Below are positions 5,911 through 13,464 of a stretch of DNA of 15,917 nucleotides, one piece after another (the stretch's first letter is position 1; each line of letters begins with the position of its first letter). The notes under the pieces were generated by a model, which worked only from the letters and a program-made list of their open reading frames with translations, had not been told where the DNA came from and ran no database searches. A program made the position numbers and the translations under genes. The DNA is from an uncultured bacterium (GTDB taxonomy: Bacteria > Verrucomicrobiota > Kiritimatiellia > RFP12 > UBA1067): the NCBI GenBank assembly GCA_902773475.1, contig CACYEO010000102.1, positions 1 through 15,917 of the forward strand, read 5' to 3'.

Positions 5911-8900
5911 ATGATGAAACTCTCGGACGGCATAGCGGCGGCATGCGCGGCGGTTCTCGTACTCGGATCGCTTTCCGGGCTGCGCGCGCAAGACGACCTC
6001 GACGATCTGCTGAAAGAACTTAACGAACAGGCCCCCCAGCCTGCGAAACCCCTTGCCGCACCCGAGGAGCCTCCGGCTCCGGTCGAGCCTCCGGCGCCAG
6101 TGCTGCCGGAAATCCCGGATTCCCCCGCGCCTTCCGCCCCGGAGCCCGTTCCCGAGGCTCCGGCGCCTGTGGCTCCCGAAGCGCCTGCGGTTCCCGAAAC
6201 TCCTGCAGAACCCGAGACGCCCGCCGTTCCCGAACCTGCCGTTCCTGCAGTCCCGGAACCTGCTGTTCCTGAAGTTCCCGCGGCTCCCGAAGCGCCCGCC
6301 GTTCCCGAGCCCGCCGTTCCAGAAGTTCCGGAACCTGCTGTTCCCGAAACTCCCGCAGAACCCGAGACGCCCGCCGTTCCCGAACCCGCCGTTCCTGCAG
6401 TCCCGGAGCCTGCTGTTCCTGAAGTTCCCGCGGCTCCCGAAGCGCCCGCCGTTCCCGAACCCGCCGTTCCCGCAGTCCCGAAACCTGCTGTTCCCGAGGC
6501 ACCTGTCGTTCCCGAAGTTCCGGCTGTTCCCGAAGTTCCGGCGGTTTCTCCGGAGCCGGTCGCGGCCGAGCCGGAGATTGTTCTCGATGCGGACACATTC
6601 AATCCTACCGCTCCCCAGGTCGAGCGGCCCGGCGCGACGAAACTGAAATTCGTCGCGGTGGAACCCGTGCAGCCCAAGGCCGCGATCCCGCCCGCAATGC
6701 CTGCGCAGCCGGCCGTCGCGGCGCCTGTTGCAGTTGCCGAACCCGAGGCGCCGGCCGCCGTCGAACCCGCAGCCGTCGAACCCGCGCCTGTCGCCGCCGA
6801 ACCCGCGCCCGTCGCCGGTGCTGTTTCTGCGGCCGAATCCGCCGTTGAGCAGGCAGCCGCGCCCGCCGCCGCTCCGAAGCCGGCGGGTCCGGACATCTCC
6901 GATCCGGTCGTGCGCGAAATCATGCTGCTTGAAAACATTCGCCGCGAAGCGCTTGAGCGTCAGGCGCAGGACGAGTTGCAGGCCGCCCGCGAAGCGATGC
7001 TGAAACGCGAATATCAGACCGCGTTCGACAACTACCGCAACGCCGAGCGTCATTTCGACCACACCAAAAAAGACCTTCGCGAGGAATGCAAGGCGGGGAT
7101 GGCCGAAGCGAAATTCACGCTGGCGAAGATTGCGAAGAACGACGGCGACGCGGAACTCGCGCTCAAACTCGCGAAGGAAGCGCGCAACCTGAAGCACCCG
7201 AGCGCGGATTCGCTGATAGCCGCGATCGAGGACAACACCGTCTATATCAACAGCGTGGACAAGTCCGAGACTTCGCAGCGCATCAACGAACAGGAATACA
7301 AAGAGAAGAGCGCGAAGGTGCGCAAGTATCTGAAGAGCGCCCGTTCGCACATGATCACCGCCGAATACGACAAGGCGATGGAATTCTGCGAGATGGCGAT
7401 GGTTCTGGACGGCTACAACCGCGAGGCGATCGCCCTGCGCGAGCAGATTGCGAAAAGCCGCAAACGCGCGCTCGAGGCCGAAGCCGCCGCGAACAGGGTC
7501 GAGATGATTGCGCAGGTGGAGCGCGCCAAGCGCCTCACCTACGCCGTGAACGCCCCGGAGCTGAACGACGCTTCGGGAACGACCGTGCGCCGCGCCGCCG
7601 GAGCCGATCCGGAGCGTACGCGCGAACAGGAAATCGAAAAGCGCATGAAGGAGATAATCCTGCCCAACATCTCCTTCAAGCCTCCGGCGACGATAAGCGA
7701 CGCGGTCGACCAGTTCCAGCAGGCGTCGCGCGACTACGACCGCCAGGATCTTCCCATCGAACAGCGCGGCATCAACTTCGTGCTCCAGCTCGGCAAGCCG
7801 CTGACGGCGCAGGCCCCGGCGGCCGATACGAACGCCGCCGCCGAACCGGCCGACGATTTTGCCGCTCCCGCCGCGCCGGCCGCCGCCGAAAACAACCCCG
7901 ACATTCCGCAGATCCCCAATTTCAACGTCTCCAACATGTCGCTCTGGGAAGCGCTCAAGCTTGTGTGCGACATCACGGGATTCAAGTTCAAGATCCGCGG
8001 ATCGGCCGTGATGGTCATGCCCAAAGGCTACTACGACGAAGAACTCATCACGCGCTCGTACAACGTGATGGACAACTTCATGGACCGCGTGAGCGAGGCC
8101 AGCCAGGACATGCGCTCCATGCGCTCGAGCCGCAACAACGACTGGGGCGGCGGCAACAACAACGCAGCCGCCGGCGAGGACGCCTCCAACGTGCAGGACG
8201 CGCGCGTGTTCTTCGAGGGCATGGGCGTCGCATTCCCGCCGCGCTCCTCCATCCACTACATCAAGGCCATCGGCAAACTGCGCGTCACGAACACCGCGGA
8301 GAACCTGGCCGTTCTCGAACAGGCGCTCAGCGACCTCAACGTCACGCCCACGCTTATCGAAGTCGAAACCCGCTTCGTGGAAGTCGCGCAGGAGGATTTG
8401 AACTCCCTCGGCTTCGAGTGGCTGCTCAATTCCGACCTCTCGCTCAACGTGGGCCACAAGATAGCCAAGGCGCTCAACCTCAAGGAAGGCCAGTGGTATT
8501 CCAAGACCGTCAGCGGCACGAGCACGGGTTCGAGCACCGGCACGGGAACCTCCACCACGATCGATCCTTCGCTTCTTCCCGGCGGCGGAACGTCGACCGG
8601 CGGCGCAATCGACAGCACCGGCACGGATACCTCTTCCTCCACGGTCAGCGTGTGGCAGAAGCAGGCGGGAACCGGCCGCCGCCTCGGCATCAACGGGTTC
8701 AACGAAGGAACCTACAGCACGGGCCAGCGCTTCCTGTCCGACCTCGACAATCCGCTTTCCGGCTCGGGCAATTCCAAGAACGACCGCTTCTTCCGCCTGA
8801 ACGCGTTTCTCGGCAACGCGGACCTTTCGATGGTCCTCCACATGCTTTCGCAGCGTTCCGACACGGATCTCCTTTCCGCGCCGAAGGTGACTACGAAGTC

Positions 8901-9615
8901 CGGGCAGCAGGCCGTCATCAAGGTTGTCACCGAATACCGCTATCCCACGGACTACGACGTGACGATCCAGAGCTCCTCGTCCTCTTCGTCGATCTACGGC
9001 AGCGGCAACAGCCGCATTCTCGCGATGGTCGAGCCGCAGAACTTCGAAACGCGCGAAGTCGGCGTGATTCTCACCGTCACGCCCGAAGTGACAGCCGAGG
9101 GCCAGATGATAAACCTCCAGCTCGCTCCGGAGGTCATCTCCGAGCCGGAATGGAAGAACTACGGCATGAAAGTGCCGATAGAGGACAATTCCGCCGGGTT
9201 GCTCGCGAGCATGCAGGGTCTCACCGAGGAAGTGCTGAACAAGCTTCTCGACCAGCAGAAGGAGCAGGCGTACTACGACGTGCCGATGGAGCAGCCGTTC
9301 TTCAAGCGCCGCGCGATAGAAACGAACCTTTCGGTCTACAACGGCGCGACCGTTGTCATGGGCGGTTTGATCACCGAAGAACGCAAGACGATGGACGACA
9401 AGATTCCGTTCCTCGGCGACATCCCGTACATCGGGCGCCTCTTCCGCAGCCGTGCCGAGATGTCCACAAAGCGCAATCTTCTCGTATTCGTCACGGCCCG
9501 TCTCGTCGATCCGCGCGGACGCGAGGTTTCGACCGGCCAGGGCGACGGAAAAACCGAGAAGACCGACTCCAAGAACGTGACGCCGGCTCCGGCGGCCGCT
9601 CCGGCGGCGAACTGA
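5911..9615 (+). CDS. Outer-membrane secretin with Pro-rich linker and TPR-like domain (Amuc_1098/PilQ type)
   Basis: A 1234-residue protein starting at ATG 5911, nine bases after AAGGAG. Parts in order: a signal peptide (about 1-26, ending LRAQ); a Pro/Ala/Val/Glu-rich region (about 40-310) with a duplicated 50-residue block; TPR-like helices (about 340-540, clearest at ARSHMITAEYDKAMEFCEMA); an STN/N0-like domain (about 666-710, FNVSNMSLWEALKLVCDITG); an N1-like part; a Ser/Thr/Gly-rich insertion (about 868-914); and the secretin channel (about 940-1215). The channel signatures are plain: LLSAPKVTT (about 987), a seven-Ser run at 1021-1027, REVGVILTVTPEV, VVMGGLITEE (about 1148) and IPFLGDIPYIGRLFRS (about 1164). 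Secretins form multimeric outer-membrane gates for pili or secreted proteins. PilQ and GspD types share this channel, so only the operon context supports the pilus assignment. It closes the operon. Confidence 0.9.
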   Translation: MMKLSDGIAAACAAVLVLGSLSGLRAQDDLDDLLKELNEQAPQPAKPLAAPEEPPAPVEPPAPVLPEIPDSPAPSAPEPVPEAPAPVAPEAPAVPETPAEPETPAVPEPAVPAVPEPAVPEVPAAPEAPAVPEPAVPEVPEPAVPETPAEPETPAVPEPAVPAVPEPAVPEVPAAPEAPAVPEPAVPAVPKPAVPEAPVVPEVPAVPEVPAVSPEPVAAEPEIVLDADTFNPTAPQVERPGATKLKFVAVEPVQPKAAIPPAMPAQPAVAAPVAVAEPEAPAAVEPAAVEPAPVAAEPAPVAGAVSAAESAVEQAAAPAAAPKPAGPDISDPVVREIMLLENIRREALERQAQDELQAAREAMLKREYQTAFDNYRNAERHFDHTKKDLREECKAGMAEAKFTLAKIAKNDGDAELALKLAKEARNLKHPSADSLIAAIEDNTVYINSVDKSETSQRINEQEYKEKSAKVRKYLKSARSHMITAEYDKAMEFCEMAMVLDGYNREAIALREQIAKSRKRALEAEAAANRVEMIAQVERAKRLTYAVNAPELNDASGTTVRRAAGADPERTREQEIEKRMKEIILPNISFKPPATISDAVDQFQQASRDYDRQDLPIEQRGINFVLQLGKPLTAQAPAADTNAAAEPADDFAAPAAPAAAENNPDIPQIPNFNVSNMSLWEALKLVCDITGFKFKIRGSAVMVMPKGYYDEELITRSYNVMDNFMDRVSEASQDMRSMRSSRNNDWGGGNNNAAAGEDASNVQDARVFFEGMGVAFPPRSSIHYIKAIGKLRVTNTAENLAVLEQALSDLNVTPTLIEVETRFVEVAQEDLNSLGFEWLLNSDLSLNVGHKIAKALNLKEGQWYSKTVSGTSTGSSTGTGTSTTIDPSLLPGGGTSTGGAIDSTGTDTSSSTVSVWQKQAGTGRRLGINGFNEGTYSTGQRFLSDLDNPLSGSGNSKNDRFFRLNAFLGNADLSMVLHMLSQRSDTDLLSAPKVTTKSGQQAVIKVVTEYRYPTDYDVTIQSSSSSSSIYGSGNSRILAMVEPQNFETREVGVILTVTPEVTAEGQMINLQLAPEVISEPEWKNYGMKVPIEDNSAGLLASMQGLTEEVLNKLLDQQKEQAYYDVPMEQPFFKRRAIETNLSVYNGATVVMGGLITEERKTMDDKIPFLGDIPYIGRLFRSRAEMSTKRNLLVFVTARLVDPRGREVSTGQGDGKTEKTDSKNVTPAPAAAPAAN
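6193..6492 (+). repeat. Two tandem 150-bp repeats in the Pro-rich part of the secretin
   Basis: Copy 1 is 6193-6342 and copy 2 is 6343-6492. Comparing them base by base I count 8 differences in 150 (about 95% identity). Each copy encodes 50 residues in frame, beginning PETPAEPETPAVPEP; the two translations differ at two positions (Glu to Ala and Glu to Lys), while most base changes are silent. Shorter, more diverged units of the same Pro-Ala/Val-Glu type flank the pair. Confidence 0.9.
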
Positions 9616-9631
9616 CGGAGAGCGTCGGGGA

Positions 9632-9649
9632 GCGCGGCGGACGCCGCGC
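9632..9649 (+). other. GC-only hairpin between secretin and coaE
   Basis: GCGCGGC (9632-9638) pairs with GCCGCGC (9643-9649) around the loop GGAC. It fills most of the 46-base gap between the secretin stop and the coaE start and ends 12 bases before that ATG. No T run follows, so it is not a typical intrinsic terminator. It could stabilise the upstream message or limit coaE translation, or be a by-product of high GC content. Confidence 0.45.
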
Positions 9650-9661
9650 GGCGCCGGAAGC

Positions 9662-10285
9662 ATGAAAGCCGTCCTCACAGGCGGAATCGCGAGCGGAAAG
9701 AGTCTGTTCGCATCCTTCCTCGAAAAAGAGGGCGTGGAGACGCTCGACGCGGACGACGTTTCGCACGATCTCGAATCGCCCGGCGGGGAAGCCGTGGCGG
9801 AGATCGTGCGCGAGTTCGGCGGAGAAGTCCTGCGCGAAGACGGCGGCATAGACCGCGCCGCGCTCGCGGCGCGCGTTTTCGGGGAAGGCGGGGAAGAGCG
9901 CCGGAAGACGCTCGAAAGGATAATCCATCCAAAAGTCGAGGCGCGCATCGAGGCGTGGCTCGCGGAGAAGACGGACAGGCCGCGCATCGCGGTCGTGCCG
10001 CTTCTTTTCGAAAGCGGATGGGAGAAGAAATTCGATTTCGTCGTCTGCGTGACGGCTGGCGAAAGCCTGCGCGTGGCGCGGATGGCGGAGAAACGCGGCA
10101 TGAAGCCGCAGGAAGCCAGGGCGCGGATCGCCGCGCAGATTCCGGAGGCGGAGAAAGTCCGCCGCGCTACGGTCGCGGTGGAGAACCGCGGAAGCCCGGA
10201 AGAACTGGCGCAGAAGGCGCGCGACATCGCGCTTGTGTTGAAACGGAAAAAAGAAGAAGATGACAGAAAACAGCCAATGGGGTAG
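9662..10285 (+). CDS. coaE: Dephospho-CoA kinase
   Basis: A 207-residue protein of normal length for CoaE, the cytoplasmic enzyme that phosphorylates the 3'-hydroxyl of dephospho-CoA with ATP, the last step of coenzyme A synthesis. The P-loop GGIASGKS is at residues 7-14. LDADDVSHDL (about 28-37) is the usual acid-rich substrate motif, RIIHPKV near 85-91 is conserved, and VVPLLFESGWEKKFD (about 107-121) matches the family's PLLFE segment. The ATG at 9662 is fixed by homology, since the P-loop must start a few residues in, although no well-spaced Shine-Dalgarno is seen. The C-terminal tail is Lys/Glu-rich and overlaps the rho start by 26 bases, so the two genes are probably co-transcribed. Confidence 0.93.
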   Translation: MKAVLTGGIASGKSLFASFLEKEGVETLDADDVSHDLESPGGEAVAEIVREFGGEVLREDGGIDRAALAARVFGEGGEERRKTLERIIHPKVEARIEAWLAEKTDRPRIAVVPLLFESGWEKKFDFVVCVTAGESLRVARMAEKRGMKPQEARARIAAQIPEAEKVRRATVAVENRGSPEELAQKARDIALVLKRKKEEDDRKQPMG

Positions 10286-11777
10286 CGACTACCAGACGGT
10301 GGACCTTTCGCTCGGCGACGCCGCCGGCGGACAGCAGGCTCCGCGCAAGGGACAGCAGCGCGGGCAGGGCCAGAAACCGGCGCAGCGCGGGCCGGCGCCG
10401 CACGCCGCGCAGAAGCAGCGTTTCCGCGACGGCGGATTCTCCGCCCAGAACCGCAGGCCGCAGCCCCCGGCGCCCCCGCCGCCCCCGCCGATAAACGTTC
10501 CGCGCAATCCGGATCTCCCGGAACTGCGGCTTTCGGATCTCCAGCAGACGGACAACTCCGGCCTCGCCGCGATGCTCCCCGAGCTCAACGCCGAGGAACT
10601 TTCGGGGATGCGCCGCCACGAACTGATCTGCGAAGTGATCCGCTCGTATCTCAGACGCGGAGGCGCGGTGTCCACATACGGCGTGCTGGAGACGATGAAG
10701 GACGGCTCGGGATTCCTGAGGCAGTCGAAATCGAACTTCATAGCCTGTCCCGAAGACGTTTTCGTGGCGCAGCAGCAGATACGCCGCCACGGCCTGCGCT
10801 CCGGCGACATCGTCGAAGGTCCGGTGCGCGACCCGCGCAACCGCGACCGCTTCTTCGCGCTCGGCAACGTGGACACCGTGAACGGCAAGCCGCCGTCCGA
10901 GGCCGCGCGCGTCGTCCACTTTGAAAACCTCACGCCGCTCTTTCCGAACCGCCGCATAGTGCTTGAAACGTCTGCGCGCGAACTGTCCACGCGCGTGATA
11001 GACATATTCACGCCTGTCGGCTTCGGCCAGCGCGGGCTTATCGTGGCGCCTCCGCGCACGGGCAAGACGATTCTGATGCAGAAGATGGCGAACGCCATAA
11101 CGGAGAACCACCCCGAGGCGATGCTCATAATCCTGCTCGTGGACGAGCGCCCGGAGGAAGTGACCGAAATGCAGCGCAACACGAAGGCGCTCGTGCTGTC
11201 CTCCACTTTCGACGAAGCCCCCGAACACCACGTCCAGGTGGCGGAGATGGTGATCGAGATGGCGAAGCGGCAGGTGGAAAACGGACGCGACGTGATCATC
11301 CTTCTCGACTCCATCACGCGTCTCGCCCGCGCCTACAACACCGTCCAGCCGCATTCCGGCAAGATACTCACTGGCGGCGTGGACGCGCAGGCGCTCCACC
11401 GCCCCAAGCGGTTCTTCGGCGCCGCGCGCAACATCGAAAACGGCGGTTCTCTCACGATCATCGCCACCGCGCTCATCGACACGGGTTCGCGCATGGACGA
11501 AGTGATCTTCGAGGAGTTCAAGGGAACCGGCAACATGGAAATCAACCTCGACCGCTCGCTTGCTGACAAGCGCGTGTTCCCGGCGATCGACATCGACAAG
11601 TCCGGCACCCGCCGCGAAGACCTCCTGCTCGATCCGCGCGAGAAGGAAAAGACATGGGTCCTGCGGCGCGCGCTTTCGGCGATGGGTCCCGAAAAAGCGA
11701 TGGAGACGGTTTTGAACGGCCTCAAAAAGACGGGCAGCAATCCGGAATTCCTGCTTTCGCTGTCCGGCAAGGAGTGA
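10260..11777 (+). CDS. rho: Transcription termination factor Rho
   Basis: A 505-residue protein. Rho is a hexameric RNA-dependent ATPase that loads on nascent RNA and ends transcription. Residues 1-85 are an extra, low-complexity Gln/Arg/Pro/Gly-rich region with a run of Pro; a Rho_N-like helical part (LPELRLSDLQQ onward) follows, then the RNA-binding cold-shock-like domain (YGVLETMKDGSGFLR, about 140-155). The ATPase core shows Walker A APPRTGKT at 263-270, Walker B VIILLDS at 345-351, and the Q and R loop signature GKILTGGVDAQALHRPKRFF. The core looks intact and canonical. The ATG at 10260 lies inside the end of coaE behind only a purine-rich GAAGAAG. Because the N-terminal region is not conserved, the start is a little less sure than the gene. 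The N-terminal extension likely gives extra RNA contacts, as in other GC-rich bacteria (inference). Confidence 0.96.
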   Translation: MTENSQWGSDYQTVDLSLGDAAGGQQAPRKGQQRGQGQKPAQRGPAPHAAQKQRFRDGGFSAQNRRPQPPAPPPPPPINVPRNPDLPELRLSDLQQTDNSGLAAMLPELNAEELSGMRRHELICEVIRSYLRRGGAVSTYGVLETMKDGSGFLRQSKSNFIACPEDVFVAQQQIRRHGLRSGDIVEGPVRDPRNRDRFFALGNVDTVNGKPPSEAARVVHFENLTPLFPNRRIVLETSARELSTRVIDIFTPVGFGQRGLIVAPPRTGKTILMQKMANAITENHPEAMLIILLVDERPEEVTEMQRNTKALVLSSTFDEAPEHHVQVAEMVIEMAKRQVENGRDVIILLDSITRLARAYNTVQPHSGKILTGGVDAQALHRPKRFFGAARNIENGGSLTIIATALIDTGSRMDEVIFEEFKGTGNMEINLDRSLADKRVFPAIDIDKSGTRREDLLLDPREKEKTWVLRRALSAMGPEKAMETVLNGLKKTGSNPEFLLSLSGKE

Positions 11778-11814
11778 TTCTCCGGCCGCAGTCTGCCGAC
11801 AAGGAGCAAACGAC

Positions 11815-13464
11815 ATGGAATGGAAGGCAACCCGGCGCGCCGCCGTTGCGGCGCTTTCCGCTTTTCTCGCGGTCCGCGGCGCGGCGTACGCGGCCGCGCC
11901 GCAGGCCGACCGCAACCCCTCGCGGTTCCCGGAACGCGGCCTTGCGATTCCGGTTCTGGCGAATGCTCGCCCCGAAGTGGCGAAGCCGGCCGAAGCGCAC
12001 ACGTGGAGCGTTTCGCGGCGCGGCGGCGGAACTGCGGCGGCACGCAAAGTAACGGTCTTCGATCCTGCCGAGGTTTGGGCCCTCGACGCGCGCATCGGCA
12101 AGTGGACCGACCGCAGCGGCAACACGCTTACGATCGCGGAGGCCCGCACTCCTCTGCCGAAAGTGTCCGGCGAAAAAGGTTTGAACGGCGGCGCGGATAT
12201 GGATGCGATCAAAAAGGCGATGGACGACGCCGCCGCGAAATGGAATCCGGATCCGGCCGCCCTCGCCGGATGGGCGTCCAGCTTCACCGGGCGCCCGTTC
12301 GACGAATCGCAGTTTTCGTCTCCGCGCGTTTCGGGCGTGCTGCATTCCCTCCTTGTGGGTGAGAGCGGCGGCGCGGCGTACTGCTTCTTCCGGCTGAAGT
12401 CCGGCGGATACAAGGCCCCGCCGTCGAACTGGTACTGGATGGAATACCGGTCCGCCGCCGGAACTCCGGGCGAGGGGATGAAACTTTTCCGAACCCTTCT
12501 TTCGCGCGTTTCGCCGCTGCGCGCGCCGGGCGCGCGTTCCTCCGCCGCGAAGGACAAATCCGGCTCCGCGGCCGACCCGCGCCGCGAAGCCGCCCGCCGC
12601 TCCATAGCCGGGCTGAAAGGATGGTGGAGCGCGGAGACGCCGGAATACATATTCCTTCTCGACCTGCCCCAGGGCGCGGGCAGATCGTTCGTGAACCGCG
12701 CCACGGCCGAGATGGCGGCGATGCGCGCCGCGTACAAACGCTACGTGCCGCCGGTGAAGGAGGTGGGTTCGTGCGTTGCGCGCATATTCAATTCCAAGGA
12801 GGAATACCAGGAATACATGCGCCAGGGCGGCGACGGCGGCGGAACGCCGGACTGGTCGAGCGGCGTGTGGGTGCCTTCGCGCGAGGAGCTCGTCGTGATG
12901 GGCAACGGAAAGGATCTTTCCAACGTCCTGCAGACCTTCCGGCACGAAGGCTTCCACCAGTACCTTTTCTACGCCACGGGAATCGGCAACCATGCGATGT
13001 GGTTCAACGAAGGCCATGCCTGCATGTTCGAAACCGCGGAACGCGCGGGCGGGCTTTCCGTGCGCGTCACCGAAGGCAAGCCGCACAAGGCGGGCAAAGA
13101 CGGAAGCCGCGTGCTGACGCGCGCGGAGAGCGTGGACAAGAACCCGGAAGCGATAGCGGCCGCAATCCCTTCCGTGCTGTCAAAGTCGCACGAAGAATTC
13201 TATTCCGGCGACGTCGGGCGGAACTACGTCGCGGCGTGGGCGGTGTGCTATTTCCTGCACAAGGCCCCGCTCGCATCGCCGCGCGATTTCGGCGATTATT
13301 CGTCCGTCCTGCCCGCGTACATGAAGGCGGCGCTTGCGGGCAAAGGCCCGGCGGCCGCCACGAAGGAGGCTTTCGCGAAGGTGAAGGGGCGCGACATTTC
13401 CGCGGACTTCCTGAAATTCTGGCGGAAATGGCGCTCGCGCGCGAAAAGCGTGGAACCCAGATGA
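11815..13464 (+). CDS. Exported gluzincin-like metallopeptidase (DUF1570-like)
   Basis: A 549-residue protein starting at ATG 11815, eight bases after AAGGAG (11801-11806). The N-terminus looks like a signal peptide (RRAAVAALSAFLAVRGAAYA), so it is probably periplasmic or secreted. The catalytic core is in the C-terminal half: HEGFH at 377-381 gives two zinc-binding His and the catalytic Glu, and WFNEGHA contains Glu399, the likely third ligand, 17 residues after the second His. This HExxH...E layout is that of gluzincins and, with the preceding segment about GxW and the later YVAAWAVCYFLHK, resembles DUF1570-type proteins. The N-terminal half (about 30-260) is unlike anything I recognise. 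The substrate is unknown. The stop overlaps tsaD as ATGA, so the two genes are probably co-transcribed, though no functional link is evident. Fold class likely; activity unproven. Confidence 0.7.
   Translation: MEWKATRRAAVAALSAFLAVRGAAYAAAPQADRNPSRFPERGLAIPVLANARPEVAKPAEAHTWSVSRRGGGTAAARKVTVFDPAEVWALDARIGKWTDRSGNTLTIAEARTPLPKVSGEKGLNGGADMDAIKKAMDDAAAKWNPDPAALAGWASSFTGRPFDESQFSSPRVSGVLHSLLVGESGGAAYCFFRLKSGGYKAPPSNWYWMEYRSAAGTPGEGMKLFRTLLSRVSPLRAPGARSSAAKDKSGSAADPRREAARRSIAGLKGWWSAETPEYIFLLDLPQGAGRSFVNRATAEMAAMRAAYKRYVPPVKEVGSCVARIFNSKEEYQEYMRQGGDGGGTPDWSSGVWVPSREELVVMGNGKDLSNVLQTFRHEGFHQYLFYATGIGNHAMWFNEGHACMFETAERAGGLSVRVTEGKPHKAGKDGSRVLTRAESVDKNPEAIAAAIPSVLSKSHEEFYSGDVGRNYVAAWAVCYFLHKAPLASPRDFGDYSSVLPAYMKAALAGKGPAAATKEAFAKVKGRDISADFLKFWRKWRSRAKSVEPR

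Noticed and set aside
6193..6492. The 150-bp repeats considered as a CRISPR-like array or a mobile element
   Set aside because: There are no spacers, the copies abut directly, the reading frame is kept and the units encode Pro-rich protein.
5793..6938. Minus-strand frame coding a collagen- or PGRS-like Gly-Thr-Ala-Ser repeat protein
   Set aside because: It is the antisense of the Pro-Ala-Val-Glu repeat of the secretin, which forces Gly/Ser/Thr/Ala codons on the other strand.
9632..9649. Hairpin after the secretin taken as a terminator
   Set aside because: It is GC-only and has no following T run, so it is listed only as a hairpin of unknown role.
7086..9665. An 859-codon plus-strand frame inside the secretin
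   Set aside because: Arg/Gln/His-rich shadow frame; the channel motifs are all in the frame starting at 5911.
5908..10227. A 1439-codon open frame on the minus strand covering the secretin and most of coaE
   Set aside because: It mirrors the GC-rich codon pattern of the real genes. Its product is Arg/Gly/His-rich with no domain, while the plus strand carries unmistakable secretin and CoaE motifs.
12621..13460. Long upstream extension of the tsaD frame
   Set aside because: This part is the shadow of the peptidase gene; TsaD proteins begin with the MNILGIETSCDET-type motif found at 13461.
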